In this document: in pieces, positions 1 to 13,551 of the stretch
Numbering within the stretch: position 1 is the stretch's first letter
Layout of the letters: each line of letters begins with the position of its first letter
From: Triops longicaudatus
Taxonomy: Eukaryota > Arthropoda > Branchiopoda > Notostraca > Triopsidae
Reading direction: 5' to 3'
Length of the DNA: 64,000 nt
Assembly (NCBI GenBank): GCA_022885665.1
Contig: JAGQDJ010000156.1
Coordinates: forward strand, 434,001-498,000
Notes under the pieces: generated by a model
What the model was told of the DNA's origin: nothing
Database searches by the model: none
The model's input: only the letters and a program-made list of their open reading frames with translations
Position numbers and translations under genes: made by a program

Positions 1-3000
1 TGTACATCACGAGTCTGGCCAATACGATGGCAACGATCTTGAGCCTGTGGCAAAGATTGAATGTTAATATGTCGCTCAATTTAATTAATCATGAGCACAA
101 TTCGTAAAAAAATAGGAACTATTTCGAAAATAAATGTGTGAATGACGTCTGACTGAGAAGTTATGGGCCCATTTTCCCAGTAGATGAGTCGTCAGCATAA
201 TTTCGCGAAGTTCTACAACACGCTTACTCTCTTATAAAGCAACGTGGGGTGAATACGCGTTGTGTGAATGCGGCTGAGCTTTTTTTATAACTTACGAAAG
301 AACGAAAAAATCGACTTCGTTAATACACGTCAAGTAACTGACCTGTGCATCCATAGTAGGGTTCCAATCCGAATCGTAGAACACAACAGTGTCTGCACCC
401 GTAAGGTTGATACCCACACCACCTGATCGTGTTGACAAAATAAAGGCGAAGATACGCGCGTCTGCATTGAAACGTTCCATCAAAGCCTGGCGCTGATCGA
501 CCCTTGTCGTGCCATCTAAACGCAGGTAAAGATGGCCCTCGTGGGCGAGGAATGCTTCCAGCACATCCAACATCCTCGTCATTTGTGTGAAAAGCAAGAC
601 TCGATGTTTTCCCGCTTTCAGCTGGCGCAGCAAAACCGACAAAGTTTGCAGTTTTCCTATACATAAAAACACGAGTCATTTATAGACACGAAAAAGAATG
701 CTCTAAAAAAAAAAACAATGTCGAAATGCTATAAACCCAGATCAAGCCATGTTTACAGCCCAGTTCCGGGAGTTATGACATTTCATTTTGCTCTTGCGAC
801 TTGCTCAACAATACAACGAGTGGACGAATTGCATAGTCTATTTTAAGTCGCAATATATAAAAGCAAGAAAGCTCTACTTACCACAATCGTACTGTATCAG
901 TCTGGGATCCGGAAACTGTGTCATCATTGCAGATGTTACAGGATGGAGAAGCCCACACTTGGGTGACAGCTCTTGCTTGAGAAGCGTTTCATTTCGTTTC
1001 TCACGCCAAAGCAATGAAGGTTGAGGATGCGAAACATGGAGCTGGATGACAGGAGCATTCACAGGTGGAACACAGAATACGAACCTAGAATGAAAAACAA
1101 TTTCATTAATGTCTTATTTCCATCTCTCGCATTTTTCAAATTATTCAAATTATTCATTATTCAAATCTCTCGCATTTATTACTCAAGTAAATAATATTAA
1201 ACGCAATTTAACGCAATAAAATAGTAAACACAATTTATCAGAAAAAATCCCTTAAAACCAAAAGGACTACGCTCTCCACTTTCACCTGCGCAAGTCATCA
1301 TTAGCCAGTAAAGCGGCTATGATGATGAAACAGTGACTCAATCACAAAATGTCAAAGACGAAATCTTTCCATACCTCGAAAGCGTATCCCGAAGCTGTTG
1401 TATCCGCTCTTCAGGGGTGTACAGAGCGTCTCTCAGTGCACTGCTGCGAGTGAGGTAGTCTTCTGCCCTGTTCCACGGCTGGAAAGCTTTCCCGCAATGG
1501 ATCGTGCCAGTTCCTGACCCTTGCCACTGCTGTGGGTCGGATTGTGGAACGGGTACTTTCGTAACTTGTGCCACTGCTTCAATGAGATCTGCACCGTAAA
1601 TCGGACACGCGGTACAACGTTGTTTATTCAAGCGAGCCAACAGTGCCAACTTCTCCCGCCGCTCTTGTCTTCGCTTGTCCTCTAAGGTAGGCTGTAGACA
1701 ATAAAATAAACTGTTTTAGACAAAAGCAAGAACTATCTTAAAAAGGCATGTAACTTAGAAATCATGTGGCGTTCCCGTCAACCCAGTCAATCATGAAAGA
1801 CACACTTGGTTTCTGGGTTTGCACTTTAGTCTCCTTCCCTTTTGTCGGAGGGCAGAGCTGTGAGTTGTGCTCACACCCTCCAAAGATAGAGAAGTTTTTC
1901 TCCGCTGAAGCTTAAGTTCGAGGAAAACCCTACTCACCAGTCTGAAAACACTTTTGTCCCACGCATGCCTCTCTCGCCTTCTGGTCGGCTCTAACGACTC
2001 AGGACCGTTTTCGAGCTTCGTGTTGACGTTAGGAGTAGTAATAGCCGGAGGATCTGACCGTTGCACTACTGACAGTCTCGTGCTGACGGGCGTTATTGGC
2101 GTCGTCCCCCGGAGCGTCGTTGGCGTCCCAGGTGTAGCGGGCGTGCCAGCCGAACTCCGCACAGCAGCAGGATTTCGTGTCAACACAAACCGCTGTCCAG
2201 CAGAGGTCATTACTAGCCAAAGCGGAAAAAGAATTACTAGTCTGTTCATCGACATGCTCTGTAAAAATTGGAAAAATCCCCTGCGCTAGACATAGTATTC
2301 TACTGCACATAACTACTACCCTAATTGTTAGGAATACAAAGAGTATGTTCAAGACGGCGACAAAACCCATTTTTGCAAATAAAAAATGCGTCGGTCTATC
2401 TCGAGCTTTAATTTGGCGCTCGTGTCCAGCAGCACAGCGATTGTATAAGCACTATGCCGCCTACTAAGAGCGCAAACCTGTAAACGGCACATATTTGCAC
2501 GATCTTTACCTGATGTTAAACTAAGTTGAGCTCCTTGCGTTCTTCCTCCGCTGCCTCCCAGACTAGCCACCAAGTTTCCACCTCCTGGCTGTACCAGCTG
2601 TGCAATGGACGTAGGCAGCGTCAATCGCGTTGTTCCGCCCTGAGGAAGCTGGACAGTCAACGACGTCATTGACCCCTGAGAAGCAGCTGGCGTCGTTCCA
2701 GAGGCTAACCGAATTCCTGTCATCGTACCATTGGTAGCCGGACTGGATATTCCACTTGGATTAGTACCCGGCATCGTGCCTAGCGAAAAAATACCCCATA
2801 AATCTCCTATCTCACAGCTTCTAACATTTTATAAAAGAAATAGCATATAAATCAGGACCAAATGGTGAGCATAATCGTCACAACGCTTCGGAGTGGTGCA
2901 TGCCTTAATGAATTCATCATAAAAATTTTCTCGGTTCCAACACGACTTTGCTACGTGCTTAAAAATGTTAAAAAGATTCCAAAAATTCTTTACCTCTTAG

Positions 3001-6000
3001 CAAACCAGGTACTGATGAATGAGGCAGTCCGTTATTGCCAGGCGCGGGACCTATAGAAGGAAGCAATGTTAATTTCCGCCCGTACTAAACCCTTCGTAAA
3101 GAAAAGTTAAGCATGTATCAGTAACCGTTGAGTGAGCATAATCTTCACAACGCTTCTGAGTGGTGCATGCCTTAACTGTTCATCATTCAAAGGGAAATTG
3201 TTTGTGTAAACGAAGCAATACATACTTCGCAATACTCCAATATTAGCTGGTGACTGGACAGTACCGGCCGCAGACGGTTGAGGAGCCGATCCGGGCAATG
3301 ATGGGGCCGGGGAGGCCAAGCGCGGTTGTTGGGGAGCACTTAAGCCTGTTACTCCAGTCGCCGGACTTCCAGAAAGACGGCTTTGGAGATGGTTGGCGGT
3401 AGGTGAGCCTAGAACCGGCATTGCTGGGTTAGGTTTCACACTACCGGTGGCTGAAGCCGAGGCCGCCGCAGCTAAGGGATGTACATTTGCCGACGCTCTG
3501 ACATGTAACCGTATCTTGCCAGTAGGACAACGAGGAGGTGGGTTTGCGCTCCAATCAACTTCTTGGATAAGCGAAGGAGCCGCCTGGAAGCGTCTCACTC
3601 GGTGAGCTGCAAACGCGGTCAAGCTCAGTTCCAAATCAGCCAATAGCAAGTTCAGCGTGAACAGGTTGACGTGCTAAAAAATTCAAATAAGTACCTTTTA
3701 ATACGATACGATTATTTTCATTTGTAACTAAAATCTTGCGTGAATGTCAAGTTCCGAATTAAAATGTCAAATATTTACTTTAAAAGGATTGAATTCCAAT
3801 GCTCCAAAAACGCAAGAAGAGGTCTTGTACACAAGTCCTTCCATTTGGAATGGAGAAATTGTAGGCCGTGGCTCGAACAAATTTGGATGATTGCAAACCT
3901 TCCGTAACTGCATCAGAACATTGATCACACTCAGCAGATTTCCGGACGACAGCGTTTCTCTCGTCCTATACAAAGAAGCCCGTAATTAGACACACAAAAA
4001 CCTAATTTTTCAATCTAATTATAGAATCTGTCAGATGTACACTTCAGCAAGACAAAAAAATGTTGAAAGCCCCAGGTGTCGGAAATCCTATAGAAGTAAC
4101 TTCCGCTGTTTTGAGCTTGCACTGCTTTGCTTTTACCCACTAAAATTTAAACCCAATATTTCCAGGAAGCGAAAATTACTGGGGCAGTAAGTGGGTTCGG
4201 AAACTTTCTACCATTTCAATAATTCAAAAATGGAACTTACTTAGCACGGGACATAAAATCGTCGTAGAGGTAACGCTGACGCTTCGAAAGTCGGCACATG
4301 ACCACGTGCTCATACTTTTGCGGCAACTGTTTCTCGACTTCACTTTTCAACCGACGCAGAAGGAAAGGTCTAAGAACCTTATGCAACCGTCGAATTACAG
4401 AGTCATTATAATCCGAAGATCCTTCAATCATCCCTGTTACAGGATTTGAGAACCATTCCCGGAAATCCTTGTGCGACTCAAACACATCTGGCATGAGAAA
4501 GTGCATCAAGGACCAAAGCTCCATCAAGTTGTTCTGAAGCGGTGTGCCTGTCAGCAACAATCGCCTAGGAATTCAAAACCGTCAATTTAACTACTCCACA
4601 AACGCAATAAGTAGCTTACCTTTGGCTTTGAAAATTGAGTAGAAGTTGCCACCGTTGAGATTTAAAATTCTTGATATTTTGCGCCTCGTCAAGGATAAAA
4701 TACTTCCATCGCTTTCTTCGAAAGGCTTGGTGATCTTGAATGACAAGTTTGTACGAAGTAATACAAACATGGAAAGCATTCGGCTTCGTCCAGCCTGTGC
4801 GTTTCAATTTTCGATCTTTCTGCGAGCCGTAGTACGTCAAGATTTTGAACCCAGGGCACCATTTCTTGAACTCCATTTCCCAGTTCAGCATCACAGACGT
4901 AGGCACAACAATCAAGTGCGGTCCCCAGACACCTTTCTCACACGCTAGCCAAGCCAGCAATGCAATCGTCTGTATGGTTTTGCCCAATCCCATTTCATCC
5001 GCCAATATGCCGTTCAATTTCCTTTCGTTCAAAGTCGCCAACCATTCCAAGCCGACATGTTGGTACTCACGAAGCGGCAGTTTCAGAAGGAAAGGAACTT
5101 TGGTGTGGACCTACAAGACATTGAACAAACACCGTTTAGTACACAAAATCTTGAGTGGGTAAATTCTAAGCTTCAAACTGTGCAAACCTTCGGAGCGTTC
5201 AAGTTCGCGAAATCAAACAAAAAATCTGCCCCGAAAGCATGCTGTAATTTGTTATCTCGAGATTGATAGCACCCATTGTTTCGGTGGAAAGAAAAACGGG
5301 TGTGCTAATCTCGTCATTGGTACTTAAAGAATCCCTTCCAACGCATTTTTTCGCTTTACCTGGGCTGACGCTAAGGTGTTTCCTTTCGGTTGGAACGTTT
5401 CAGCTAGAGCAGCCACGTCATTCAAATTCGATTTCGTAGCCTCGGGATCACCACTTGTACTGCTGTCATCGAAAAGGCTAGCCAAGCCCATATCTTTACT
5501 CTTCTCGGTATGCGACTCGCTTTCCTCATCATCCTCTTCGTCTTCCTCTTCTTCTTCGGCGGCAATGGATTCCTCGTCGTCCGAATCCGTTTCACCTACA
5601 TTTAACAACATTTATTTTAGCCACACGAGCCTACATATGACGGACACCATTTACCTCCAGAGCTGCCTTTCAACTCTTGGTCAAAATCGGCCGCTTTTTG
5701 CCCATATTTTTCGAGAAGCTTTTCCAGAGGCAAATTTCCCTCTTCTTCCAATTCTGCCAACTCTGCTTGGTGGTCTTGATCACTTCCTTTTGCCTCTTCT
5801 TCTTCTAAAGTGGCCTCGTCATCTGGTTCATCGTCAGAATCGACATGGAAATCCTCGTCGGAGAGCTCTTCTACTTTAGGAGCTTTGGGCTTTTCATCCG
5901 ACGGACCCTCGATTGCCTCCAGGTAACCGGAAGGCAGTTCATTCAGCAGATCTTCTAATGGTAAATCGGATTCACGCAGCAATGCATCGAGCTCGTTCTT

Positions 6001-7781
6001 GTTGGAGCCCCCTTCTTCCTTCTGTTCTTCCTCTTCCGCCTTCGCGATCGTCTCTTCGTCGTCCGACGAAGAACTGGCAGGTTCGAACTCACCTAACAAA
6101 TACAAACTCTTTGGTCACTGACTTGCTCTTTAGGTTCGACGACCTATGTCAAAAACTATTATTTTATTCCCCTCAGACAAATGCCTCGATTTGTCAACAG
6201 AAAAGTCTGACTCGTCATCTAAAATCATCATAGGGATTCCACTCAGTCGATTACACGCTACACTATTCGGAGATCAGTTAAGGAAACTACTTACCGTCCG
6301 ACAACCGGTCATCGGGTTCTTGCAACGCTCTGGCTTCATTTGGTTTGGCACTTCCACTGATACCTTCCGCTAACCACGACGAATACTTCTCCGTTTCGTG
6401 CACAATAAAATTGAGGGTCTGGTCCAATGCCTGTTTGCGTTTCTCTTCTAGCAGTGTGTTTTGCTTGTACTCCAAAAACTGTTAAAGTTAAACAAGACAA
6501 AGATTAGCTTTGCAATTTACCCCAAGTAATACGCATTGAGTGAAAAGCTAAGAAGAATCCCTCAGACAAATGCCTCGATTTGTCAACAATTAAAATCTGA
6601 CTCGTCATCTAAAACATCATAGGATTTGGAAACTGACTTTTCAAACATTTTGACGATGTAAGGCTTATTACCTTTTCGGCGTTGCTCCAGAAGTTCTTAA
6701 TTTCTTTAGCCATAAAATTTGCAATCTTCTTCAAGCGCAATTCTTCCTCTCGTTCGGCTTTGAGAGCAGCGGCAGCCTTTTCTTGAAAATGTTTCTGGAC
6801 CATACGAGCGCACTGCGTACAAGAATAAATCCATTGAAAATAATCTTTGCGGACGGAGACTTTTAATATACCTTTCTGGCAGCAGCTTTTTTCCATTTAC
6901 GTTCCTGCGCGAAGTCAGCCGCTAACCATACCATTTCCTCTAGCAAATAGTCCCAGTGACATTTAGGCCTTGCTGGTTCTTGGACTTTAGGTAGGCGTTT
7001 TTCGGACCAAAGACCTTCCCTCTGCAACTCGGATATCCGTTGCATAACAAAGGCCTCCTATAAAAAAGGTACGAAAGGGATGTGTTAGTTTTCTGCGGCA
7101 AATCTTCACGCATTGTACAGCTAATTACATTGACGTGGTTACCTGCTTGGCCTTTTCTACAATTTGTTCAGGAGTGAGAACGGAAGCTGGTCTCCCCACG
7201 GGATTCGTCCCAGGCGTCCGAAACGTTAAGCTACGACCAGGTAAGCCAGATGAGGCAACAACTGGAGTGGAAGGTACGGGAGTGGCTGGTGTTGGGGTTT
7301 CAAGGTTTGAAACCGGAGTAGCTGGAGTACTAGAAGGAATGGACGGAGACGGAGCATCTTCAGATATACTGTACGAAGCGGGCTTGATTTCTACAAATGC
7401 ATCATGTCACTCCAAATACTGAGCGAAATTTCAGCTACCTGTAAGAGACTCTGGAATAAATGTAGGTTCAGGAACCGGTTGAACAAGTGTAGTATTTGTG
7501 ACGACAGCGTCTTCATTCAGCTCAACAAGTTCATGTTGTTTTAAAAAGGCAAGGTAAAGAGGTGTCCGCTTTTTCTTCCAAGCTATGAAATCCATCATGT
7601 TGCCTCCATTTTCCAGAAAGAAGAGTTCGGCCAGAGAGTCATAGTAGACGTCTTTGTTTTCCAACAATTTCTTTTTGAAGTATTCTTCCACTTTTTGCCT
7701 TTTGGCTTCCACATCTTCCACTTGAGCTGAAGTTCGCACTGCTGTAGTTTCTTCATTTCCTTCAGGTTTGTCTACGTGCAT
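1..7781 (-). CDS. domino: Domino/SRCAP/EP400-type SWI2/SNF2 chromatin-remodelling ATPase (3' end cut by window)
   Basis: Nuclear INO80-class remodeller; the family exchanges H2A.Z-type histones in Tip60/SRCAP complexes. I see 18 exons: 7439-7781, 7143-7390, 6872-7057, 6672-6812, 6295-6478, 5655-6092, 5360-5595, 4620-5110, 4241-4564, 3779-3965, 3226-3673, 2994-3050, 2510-2779, 1938-2212, 1375-1691, 882-1084, 343-656 and 1-44, all GT-AG with matching phases, about 1,568 codons. Order of parts: NGGNMMDF segment near residue 60; HSA actin/ARP-binding domain about 205-265; acidic Asp/Glu region about 370-590 with two LPLE(D/K)LL repeats; ATPase lobe 1 from 593 with DEMGLGKT (630-637) and DEAQ (733-736); a Pro/Ser/Thr/Ala-rich insert of about 455 residues between the lobes, the INO80-class hallmark; then lobe 2 with the RIGQTRD motif at the window edge. 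The start is uncertain: ATG 7781 lies just after a splice acceptor, so an upstream coding exon is possible. The C-terminal SANT/Gln-rich part lies outside the window. Confidence 0.95.
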
Positions 7782-7791
7782 TTTACTACCT

Positions 7792-9197
7792 AAATAGTAC
7801 CAGTAGACGTCATTAAATACTTTGCCCTATATGACGCTCTTCGTGTAATGAAAGGTAGCCGCCATGTCTATAAGGCCCGACCTTCTAGGGCAAGGCTGGG
7901 CAGTCACCTCACACATATCTGTAAATATCTCCTTCCCCAAACGCAATCCACGAAAAATAATTTGATTTACCTATATTTGGAATAATATTCTCCAATTTTG
8001 TACCCCACAGTAAGCGCCACTATGCATTTTTGGACAAGAAAACAGACGGCGCGAAGGAAAATTACCAACAAAGCGTCCGTCCACACCACGCCATTTTCCT
8101 CTACTGCCGTGCGTGGGTATCGATATCTAGGACGATACGATACCCCACGCGGCTCACTGTCACTTGGCCCCAAGAAAGCGGGATATTTGAACAAAAGGAC
8201 CCTTGTAACTGTCGTTTTGAGCATTTCAGGAAAGCAAAATGTAATATTTTGCTCTTCGGATCTCGAAATGAAAGGTGAGAACCCGACTAAGCAGTTAAAC
8301 CCAATAAAAAGCATGCAATCTTCTGAAGCTTCAACACGTGGGCTGTCTTCATTCTTTAGAGAAGAACCGCTTCGCTTCAATTGCAGTTTTTTCATGCTTC
8401 ATTGTCTACAGGAAGAATACAGCGGCTTTTAGCTTGCTGTCACTCCAACATAATAAAAGATTCTTACCAGAACCATGCCGTCGTCGGAGAACTCCATGAT
8501 CCTTTCAGAATTGCCACGTGGTCCAATGGATTTTGTAATAAGCGTATTTTCGCCTTCTTTCCGTGTGACATTCTGCATTTAAAAAAATAACAAATTTAGT
8601 TGACATCTGATCCTTTGAAAGCTTTGAGAATACACGATCATGATAGACCGCATGGTGAGAGACATGCACATATGTTCAAGATGGCGGAAGGTCACCATTT
8701 TGATTTACTTTAAGAATGGACCCATTAAACATTGTTTCCTCGTAATCTTCATTTAAACGAAACTTAGCAACATTTTTTGACATTAAAGTAGCGGTCGTAA
8801 TAGTCCAGTTGTCATCTTCCAATTGAATTTCTATGGTAGGATAGGTAGTGTTCATTAGCTTGCGTGCAATCCAAGGAACACCTGTTAATACGATAGGAAA
8901 AATGAAAAATAGCCTTTACACCGAAAACCCAGTCATAAATACCTATGGCAGCAAAATGCTCGTCGATATTTTCGCAGCGGGTATTTTTATACTTGCCAAC
9001 GATTTGCACCATTCTCACGCTCTACAACTTAAGATCTTCCGGAGATGGCTGCACGCAGAGAAAGAAATCGAAAGACGATACACAAGTTTGAAACGATCCA
9101 AAAGTTCGTCGTAACGTGGAACCACGCCCCTGCCAACACTGGACCTGCGCGGAACGTCTGTGTATAGTGTCTGAGTAACACCTACACTCAAGAAAAA
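7792..9197. promoter_or_regulatory. Divergent interval between domino (minus) and GOSR1 (plus)
   Basis: About 1.4 kb separates the two outward-facing genes. It should contain the 5' exon(s) of domino, because the first recognised domino coding exon begins at a splice acceptor (about 7792), and the GOSR1 promoter. A minus-strand open frame with an ATG at 8395 (Lys/Ser/Glu-rich first 27 codons) could be a domino N-terminal exon, but I found no donor in the phase needed to join it, so it is not annotated as coding. No other gene is visible. Confidence 0.4.
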
Positions 9198-10220
9198 ATG
9201 ACAAGAACGGCTACTTGGGAAGGTGAGTTTTATAATTATACTTTTTACTGAGTTAAATATTAATTAGTACTTGCTATTCGTCATAGAATTGAGGAAGCAG
9301 GCCCGTCAGCTGGAAAATGAAATTGATATTAAATTGGTGTCTTTCTGCAAACTTGGAGCAACTGGAGGAACTGGCAAAGAGGGTGCAGGAAAATTCAAGT
9401 GAAAACTTAAATTACTTGATAAAATGTGAATTTTCACATCAATTATCTGTAGCGGAGACACAGTGCCGCTTTTGACCGGCAGCGATTTTTCTGTTGACAC
9501 TTTACGACAAGAGATCCAGGAGCTTCTGGATAAAGTAACACTTTAACTGCCATTTAATTCCAATTATCATTAAAATTTATGGAATTTTTTCAGCTTCGTC
9601 AAGTTAATGACTCGATGACAGACATGTTTTCGAGTGAAGCCCCAAGTGCCGCTGTTCTCCATACTATCCAGCGACATAAATCCATTCTAAATGACTACAA
9701 TAATGAGTTCCAAAAGACGAACACTACTTTGCAAAGCAGGCGTGAGCGAGAAGACTTACTTGGCAGCATAAAAAAAGATATCGAGTAATAAATAAAAATT
9801 ATTTGTAAAAAAAATACTTCGTACGTATAACTGATATTTGACTGTCTAGTACCTACAAAAGCAGTTCCGGTTTGAACCGTCGCACGGACATGTATTTGAA
9901 AGAAAACGAACACCTACGCAGGTACATCATATTGTATTCCTAATTTAGATCGTACATTAATTCAAGAAATTTCTCTTTGCAGTTCTGACCGGCTCATTGA
10001 TGAACAAATTCTCATAGCGATAGAAACGAGAGATCATATGACGTCACAGCGAGAGGCTTTGAAAATGATCAAGACTAAAATGAACGATTTGAGTCACCGT
10101 TTCCCTCTAATCAATTCCTTAGTCCAGCGTATCAACCTCCGTAAACGTCGTGATACAATTATTTTGGGGTCTGTGATTGGCTTGTGCACGGTATTCCTGT
10201 TCTGGTACGCATTCTACTAA
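9198..10220 (+). CDS. GOSR1: Golgi SNAP receptor complex member 1 (GS28/GOS28), Qb-SNARE
   Basis: A tail-anchored SNARE for intra-Golgi and ER-Golgi membrane fusion. Six exons: 9198-9222, 9287-9398, 9453-9534, 9594-9784, 9850-9921 and 9983-10220; 720 nt, 239 residues, against about 250 in human. The N-terminal LRKQARQLENEID, the middle HTIQRHKSIL and GSIKKDI segments, and the C-terminal SNARE helix ending in INLRKRRD are all family features. The last 20 or so residues (about 219-239) form the transmembrane anchor, with almost nothing lumenal. The ATG sits in an A-rich context immediately before the conserved N-terminus. Exon 4 ends GA|GTAATA, so unspliced reading would hit a stop at once; splicing to 9850 restores DIDTYKSSSG, which fits the family. 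Confidence 0.95.
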
Positions 10221-10400
10221 ACAAGAGGCGACAAGTTTTCTTTGTTTTGTTTTCTATTAAATAAGATTATAGTTCCGAATATTTGTACGATTCACTTAGT
10301 TACAGGATTCTTTCCACACAGTCGGTGAAAATGGGATTTAATATAAGACAACTATTTCAGAAATAAGATCATTCGCCTACTTTAAATTTTATACACTTCA

Positions 10401-13400
10401 CTACGAAAGCGAAATAGACTTTGAGTTCGTTTGTCTTCTTACATACTGCAACAAGGCTAAAACTGCTGCGGGTGTTACACCAGGAATTCGGGATGCAGCT
10501 GCGATCTACAAAAGAAAAAGTGTCAAAACAACCCCTGTAGTCTAGTTTTATTGCATACCGTGGACGGCCTTGCTTCGTTTAATTTCCCTCGTTCTTCGTT
10601 CGACAAAGCGAGTTTTGGGCTAGAAGGTGAAAGATACATGGCTTATCACTATAGCTTTATAATTTGTTGCCAATTATATCACTTGGTGTAATCCACGTCG
10701 CAAGGAATTTCCAACAACTCCTCTCTTCTTAGTTCTTCTACTTCTAGCTGTTGACCTTGAAGTGCGGACGCGTATAAAGCTTCAATTTTGATTCGGTCGC
10801 AAAGTACAGGGTTCTCTACCAAATGTGACAACCGCTGATCTAACACTTTATTCAGTTGAAAGACAGTCACCCCTTCCTCACTTGCGTAGCCTTCATACCA
10901 GGGTAAGGCTAAAACCTGAAATGCGCTATAAAGCCCGAATCTATTAAAATTCGTACCCTCATTATACTTAAATTAGGCTTACGTTTTATACTGAGGAGAC
11001 CTGCTCTCAGGCATGTTTAGAAGTCGCCGCCACTGATAACTGCTAAGTGTAATGTCTTGCAAAAGTTGAATAGCTTCATCCAATTCTCGCTTAACCTTCT
11101 CGAGTCGTCCAAATCGCTGACTTGATACACAACCCGCTTTAAATCCTAATGAAGCAGTATGTATCAGTACCTCGATCAATAGCAATTTTACAATACTACA
11201 GAAGAACTCCGACTCAGCCAAACGGCCAGGACTGGAGGGTAGTTGACAAGTCATACAGTTGACTAAAGCAGATTCACGCGTCAAGTGCAGTACAAAAATT
11301 TTTAGAAATTCCAATGCGAAACATTAATTGAAAATAAACTACATTTTTACCTTAATTATATTTTTCCTGACATCACTATAGTAAAACCTAACATTATGAG
11401 TAAATGCTTGGAAATCAATGTGAAAACCTATCCTTAACGAATAAAAATTTTCACGGAGGCGGTTCAAAATCGGGGTTGACAAAATATGAGTTCTACACCA
11501 TACCTTTCTCAGTAAGACGCAAGTCAGCATTGTCTGGCCTCAGAGCTAGCCGGTATTCAGCCCTTGATGTAAACATGCGATAAGGTTCCGGAGCACCTTG
11601 GGTGGTCAGGTCATCTACCAGAACTCCTAAGTAACCTTCTGTCCGGCTGACAACAAAGCCAATTTTCTCCTGAACCTATTGCAATCGTCAACTGTGATGT
11701 GTTGAATCACGTACACCATCGAAAACTCGAAGACTGCGTTTTCACTGCCATCTAAACACGCGTCAGCGAGCAAAGCATTACGGATTACCGTGATTAAGTA
11801 ACATGTTCTCAAGAAAGGTGAACATTCACATACAGCCTACATTACACATATACGTGTTACCTAATGAAACTAGCTCGGTAATCCGCGACATTTCGCTCGA
11901 TACAGGCGTTTATAAGGCAGTGGAAATCAAACTTAGATTACAGATTAATAAATCACAAAGGACATAGAAATACAGTAAGTACGTACTTTCAAGGCTGCGT
12001 TTATACCGGCTAGTAGCCCTTGCGCAGCTGCTTCTTCATAGCCGGTTGTGCCATTGATTTGACCCGCAAAGAACAGTCCGTTTACTTTCTGAGTTTCTAA
12101 AGTATTTTTCAATTCACGCGGGTCCACGTAATCATATTCCACGCCGTAACCTTATAACAGATAAAAACACTAACACGGCTTTCTGTGCGGTAAGCAAGAC
12201 ATACCTGGACGGACCATATCGACATTCTCTAACCCAGGAATAGTTTTCAGCATTTCGTGCTGAAGATCAGCTGGTAATGTGCACGACAAACCATTGGGGT
12301 AAACCACATCAGTGTCTAGCCCTTCGGGCTCTAACCATACCTGGTGCTGACGGCCACCGAATCTAGAACAAAAAATACATGTACTTAAGCTTAATCGGTA
12401 TGTATTACAAACTTTCTTTACCGTAACACTTTGGACTCAATAGACGGACAATATCGCGGACCTCGGGTCTCTTCTTTTACGTGTCGATCCAAATGGAGAT
12501 TGTTAAGAATAATCTTCTCAACAGCAGGGGTAGTAAAGGTCATATGGCAAAGTAATTGATCCTCATTCTGTACAAAAATGTGTAAGCTACGGCAGAAGTT
12601 TAAATTTTCTTGTACCTTGATCCACACCGACTCGTTCATAAATGAAAACGGTACAGGAGGATTGTCTCCGGCTTGGGTTCCGCATTTGGAATAATCAATA
12701 GTGCGCCCATTTAGCCTAGGAGGAGTTCCTAAGAGCTGGATAATAAAAGAGAAAAACTTTCATAGCACGTCTAAAAGATTAGTACCAGTTTTGAGACGAC
12801 CCAGACGGAAATCCAAATTTTCGAGCGTTCGTGCTAGGCCAATAGCTGGTCCGTCACCCAACCGACCAGCGGGACGTGTCTCCAGCCCGATGTTAATTTG
12901 CCCTCGTAAAAATGTACCTGTTGTTAGAATCACAGTTCGAGCTTTCACAATAGTTCCATCGCCTAAAACAACTCCTTGGATGACAGGATTTTCCTTAAAA
13001 TCCAAAAGTAGGTCTTCCACGGCAGCAGCGCGAATTACAAGGTTTCGGGTTTTACTAAGTTCGTCCTGTAAATGCTTCTTGTATAAATTACGGTCTATCT
13101 GAGCGCGCGGACCCCACACAGCTGGACCTTTTCTTCTATTGAGGACCTAAATTCATAACACAAGTTAATTTCGGAACACAGAAAACATTTAATTTCGCAC
13201 TTTATACTGGACACCAGATAAGTCACAGATTCGGCCGCAAACACCGTCTAATGCATCAATTTCTCGCATTAAGTGGCCCTTGCCGATTCCTCCGAAAGAA
13301 GGGTTGCAGGACATTTCGCCGATAGTTTCCAATTTATGAGTAAGAAGTAAAGTTCGACAGCCCATTCTTGCAGCAGCAGCTGAAGCTTCCGTTCCTGCAT

Positions 13401-13551
13401 GGCCACCACCAACGACAATAACGTCATAATGGGTAGATGTGTCGCTTGTGGCACTTATTGATGACTTCAAGCTAATATTTCGAAGTTGCTGCGCAGAAAT
13501 GCGATTAATATTTCGCAAAATTCGTACGAAAGAAGACGTCTGAAGCCGCAT
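10401..13551 (-). CDS. MTO1: Mitochondrial tRNA uridine-5-carboxymethylaminomethyl modification enzyme MTO1 (GidA/MnmG family)
   Basis: An FAD enzyme that, with GTPBP3, forms the taurinomethyl (or related) modification at wobble uridine 34 of some mitochondrial tRNAs. Eleven exons: 13201-13551, 12786-13146, 12616-12728, 12422-12567, 12205-12362, 11987-12150, 11504-11669, 10983-11145, 10683-10940, 10559-10619 and 10401-10505; 2,046 nt, 681 residues (human about 717). A basic N-terminus of about 40 residues looks like a mitochondrial presequence. Then come the dinucleotide-binding GGGHAG (48-53), MSCNPSFGGIGKGHLMREID, TTGTFLRG, RPAGRLGDGPAIGLA, ETRGPRYCPSIESK, FFAGQINGTTGYEEAAAQG and, near the end, AASRIPGVTPAA. 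Start is ATG 13551; an in-frame GTG at 13572 is not used. The intron between exons 8 and 9 is only 42 nt. Confidence 0.95.

Noticed and set aside
5376..5879. Plus-strand frame with a long Ser run
   Set aside because: Antisense of the domino Asp/Glu-rich exons; the same effect explains the Ser run opposite the CD2BP2 acidic stretch.
8030..8432. Open frames on both strands between domino and GOSR1
   Set aside because: No conserved domain and no splice site in the phase needed for domino; treated as promoter or 5' untranslated DNA.
10916..10919. TTTCAG acceptor for MTO1 exon 9
   Set aside because: With the only available donor it yields a stop within two codons; the upstream AATAG acceptor keeps frame.
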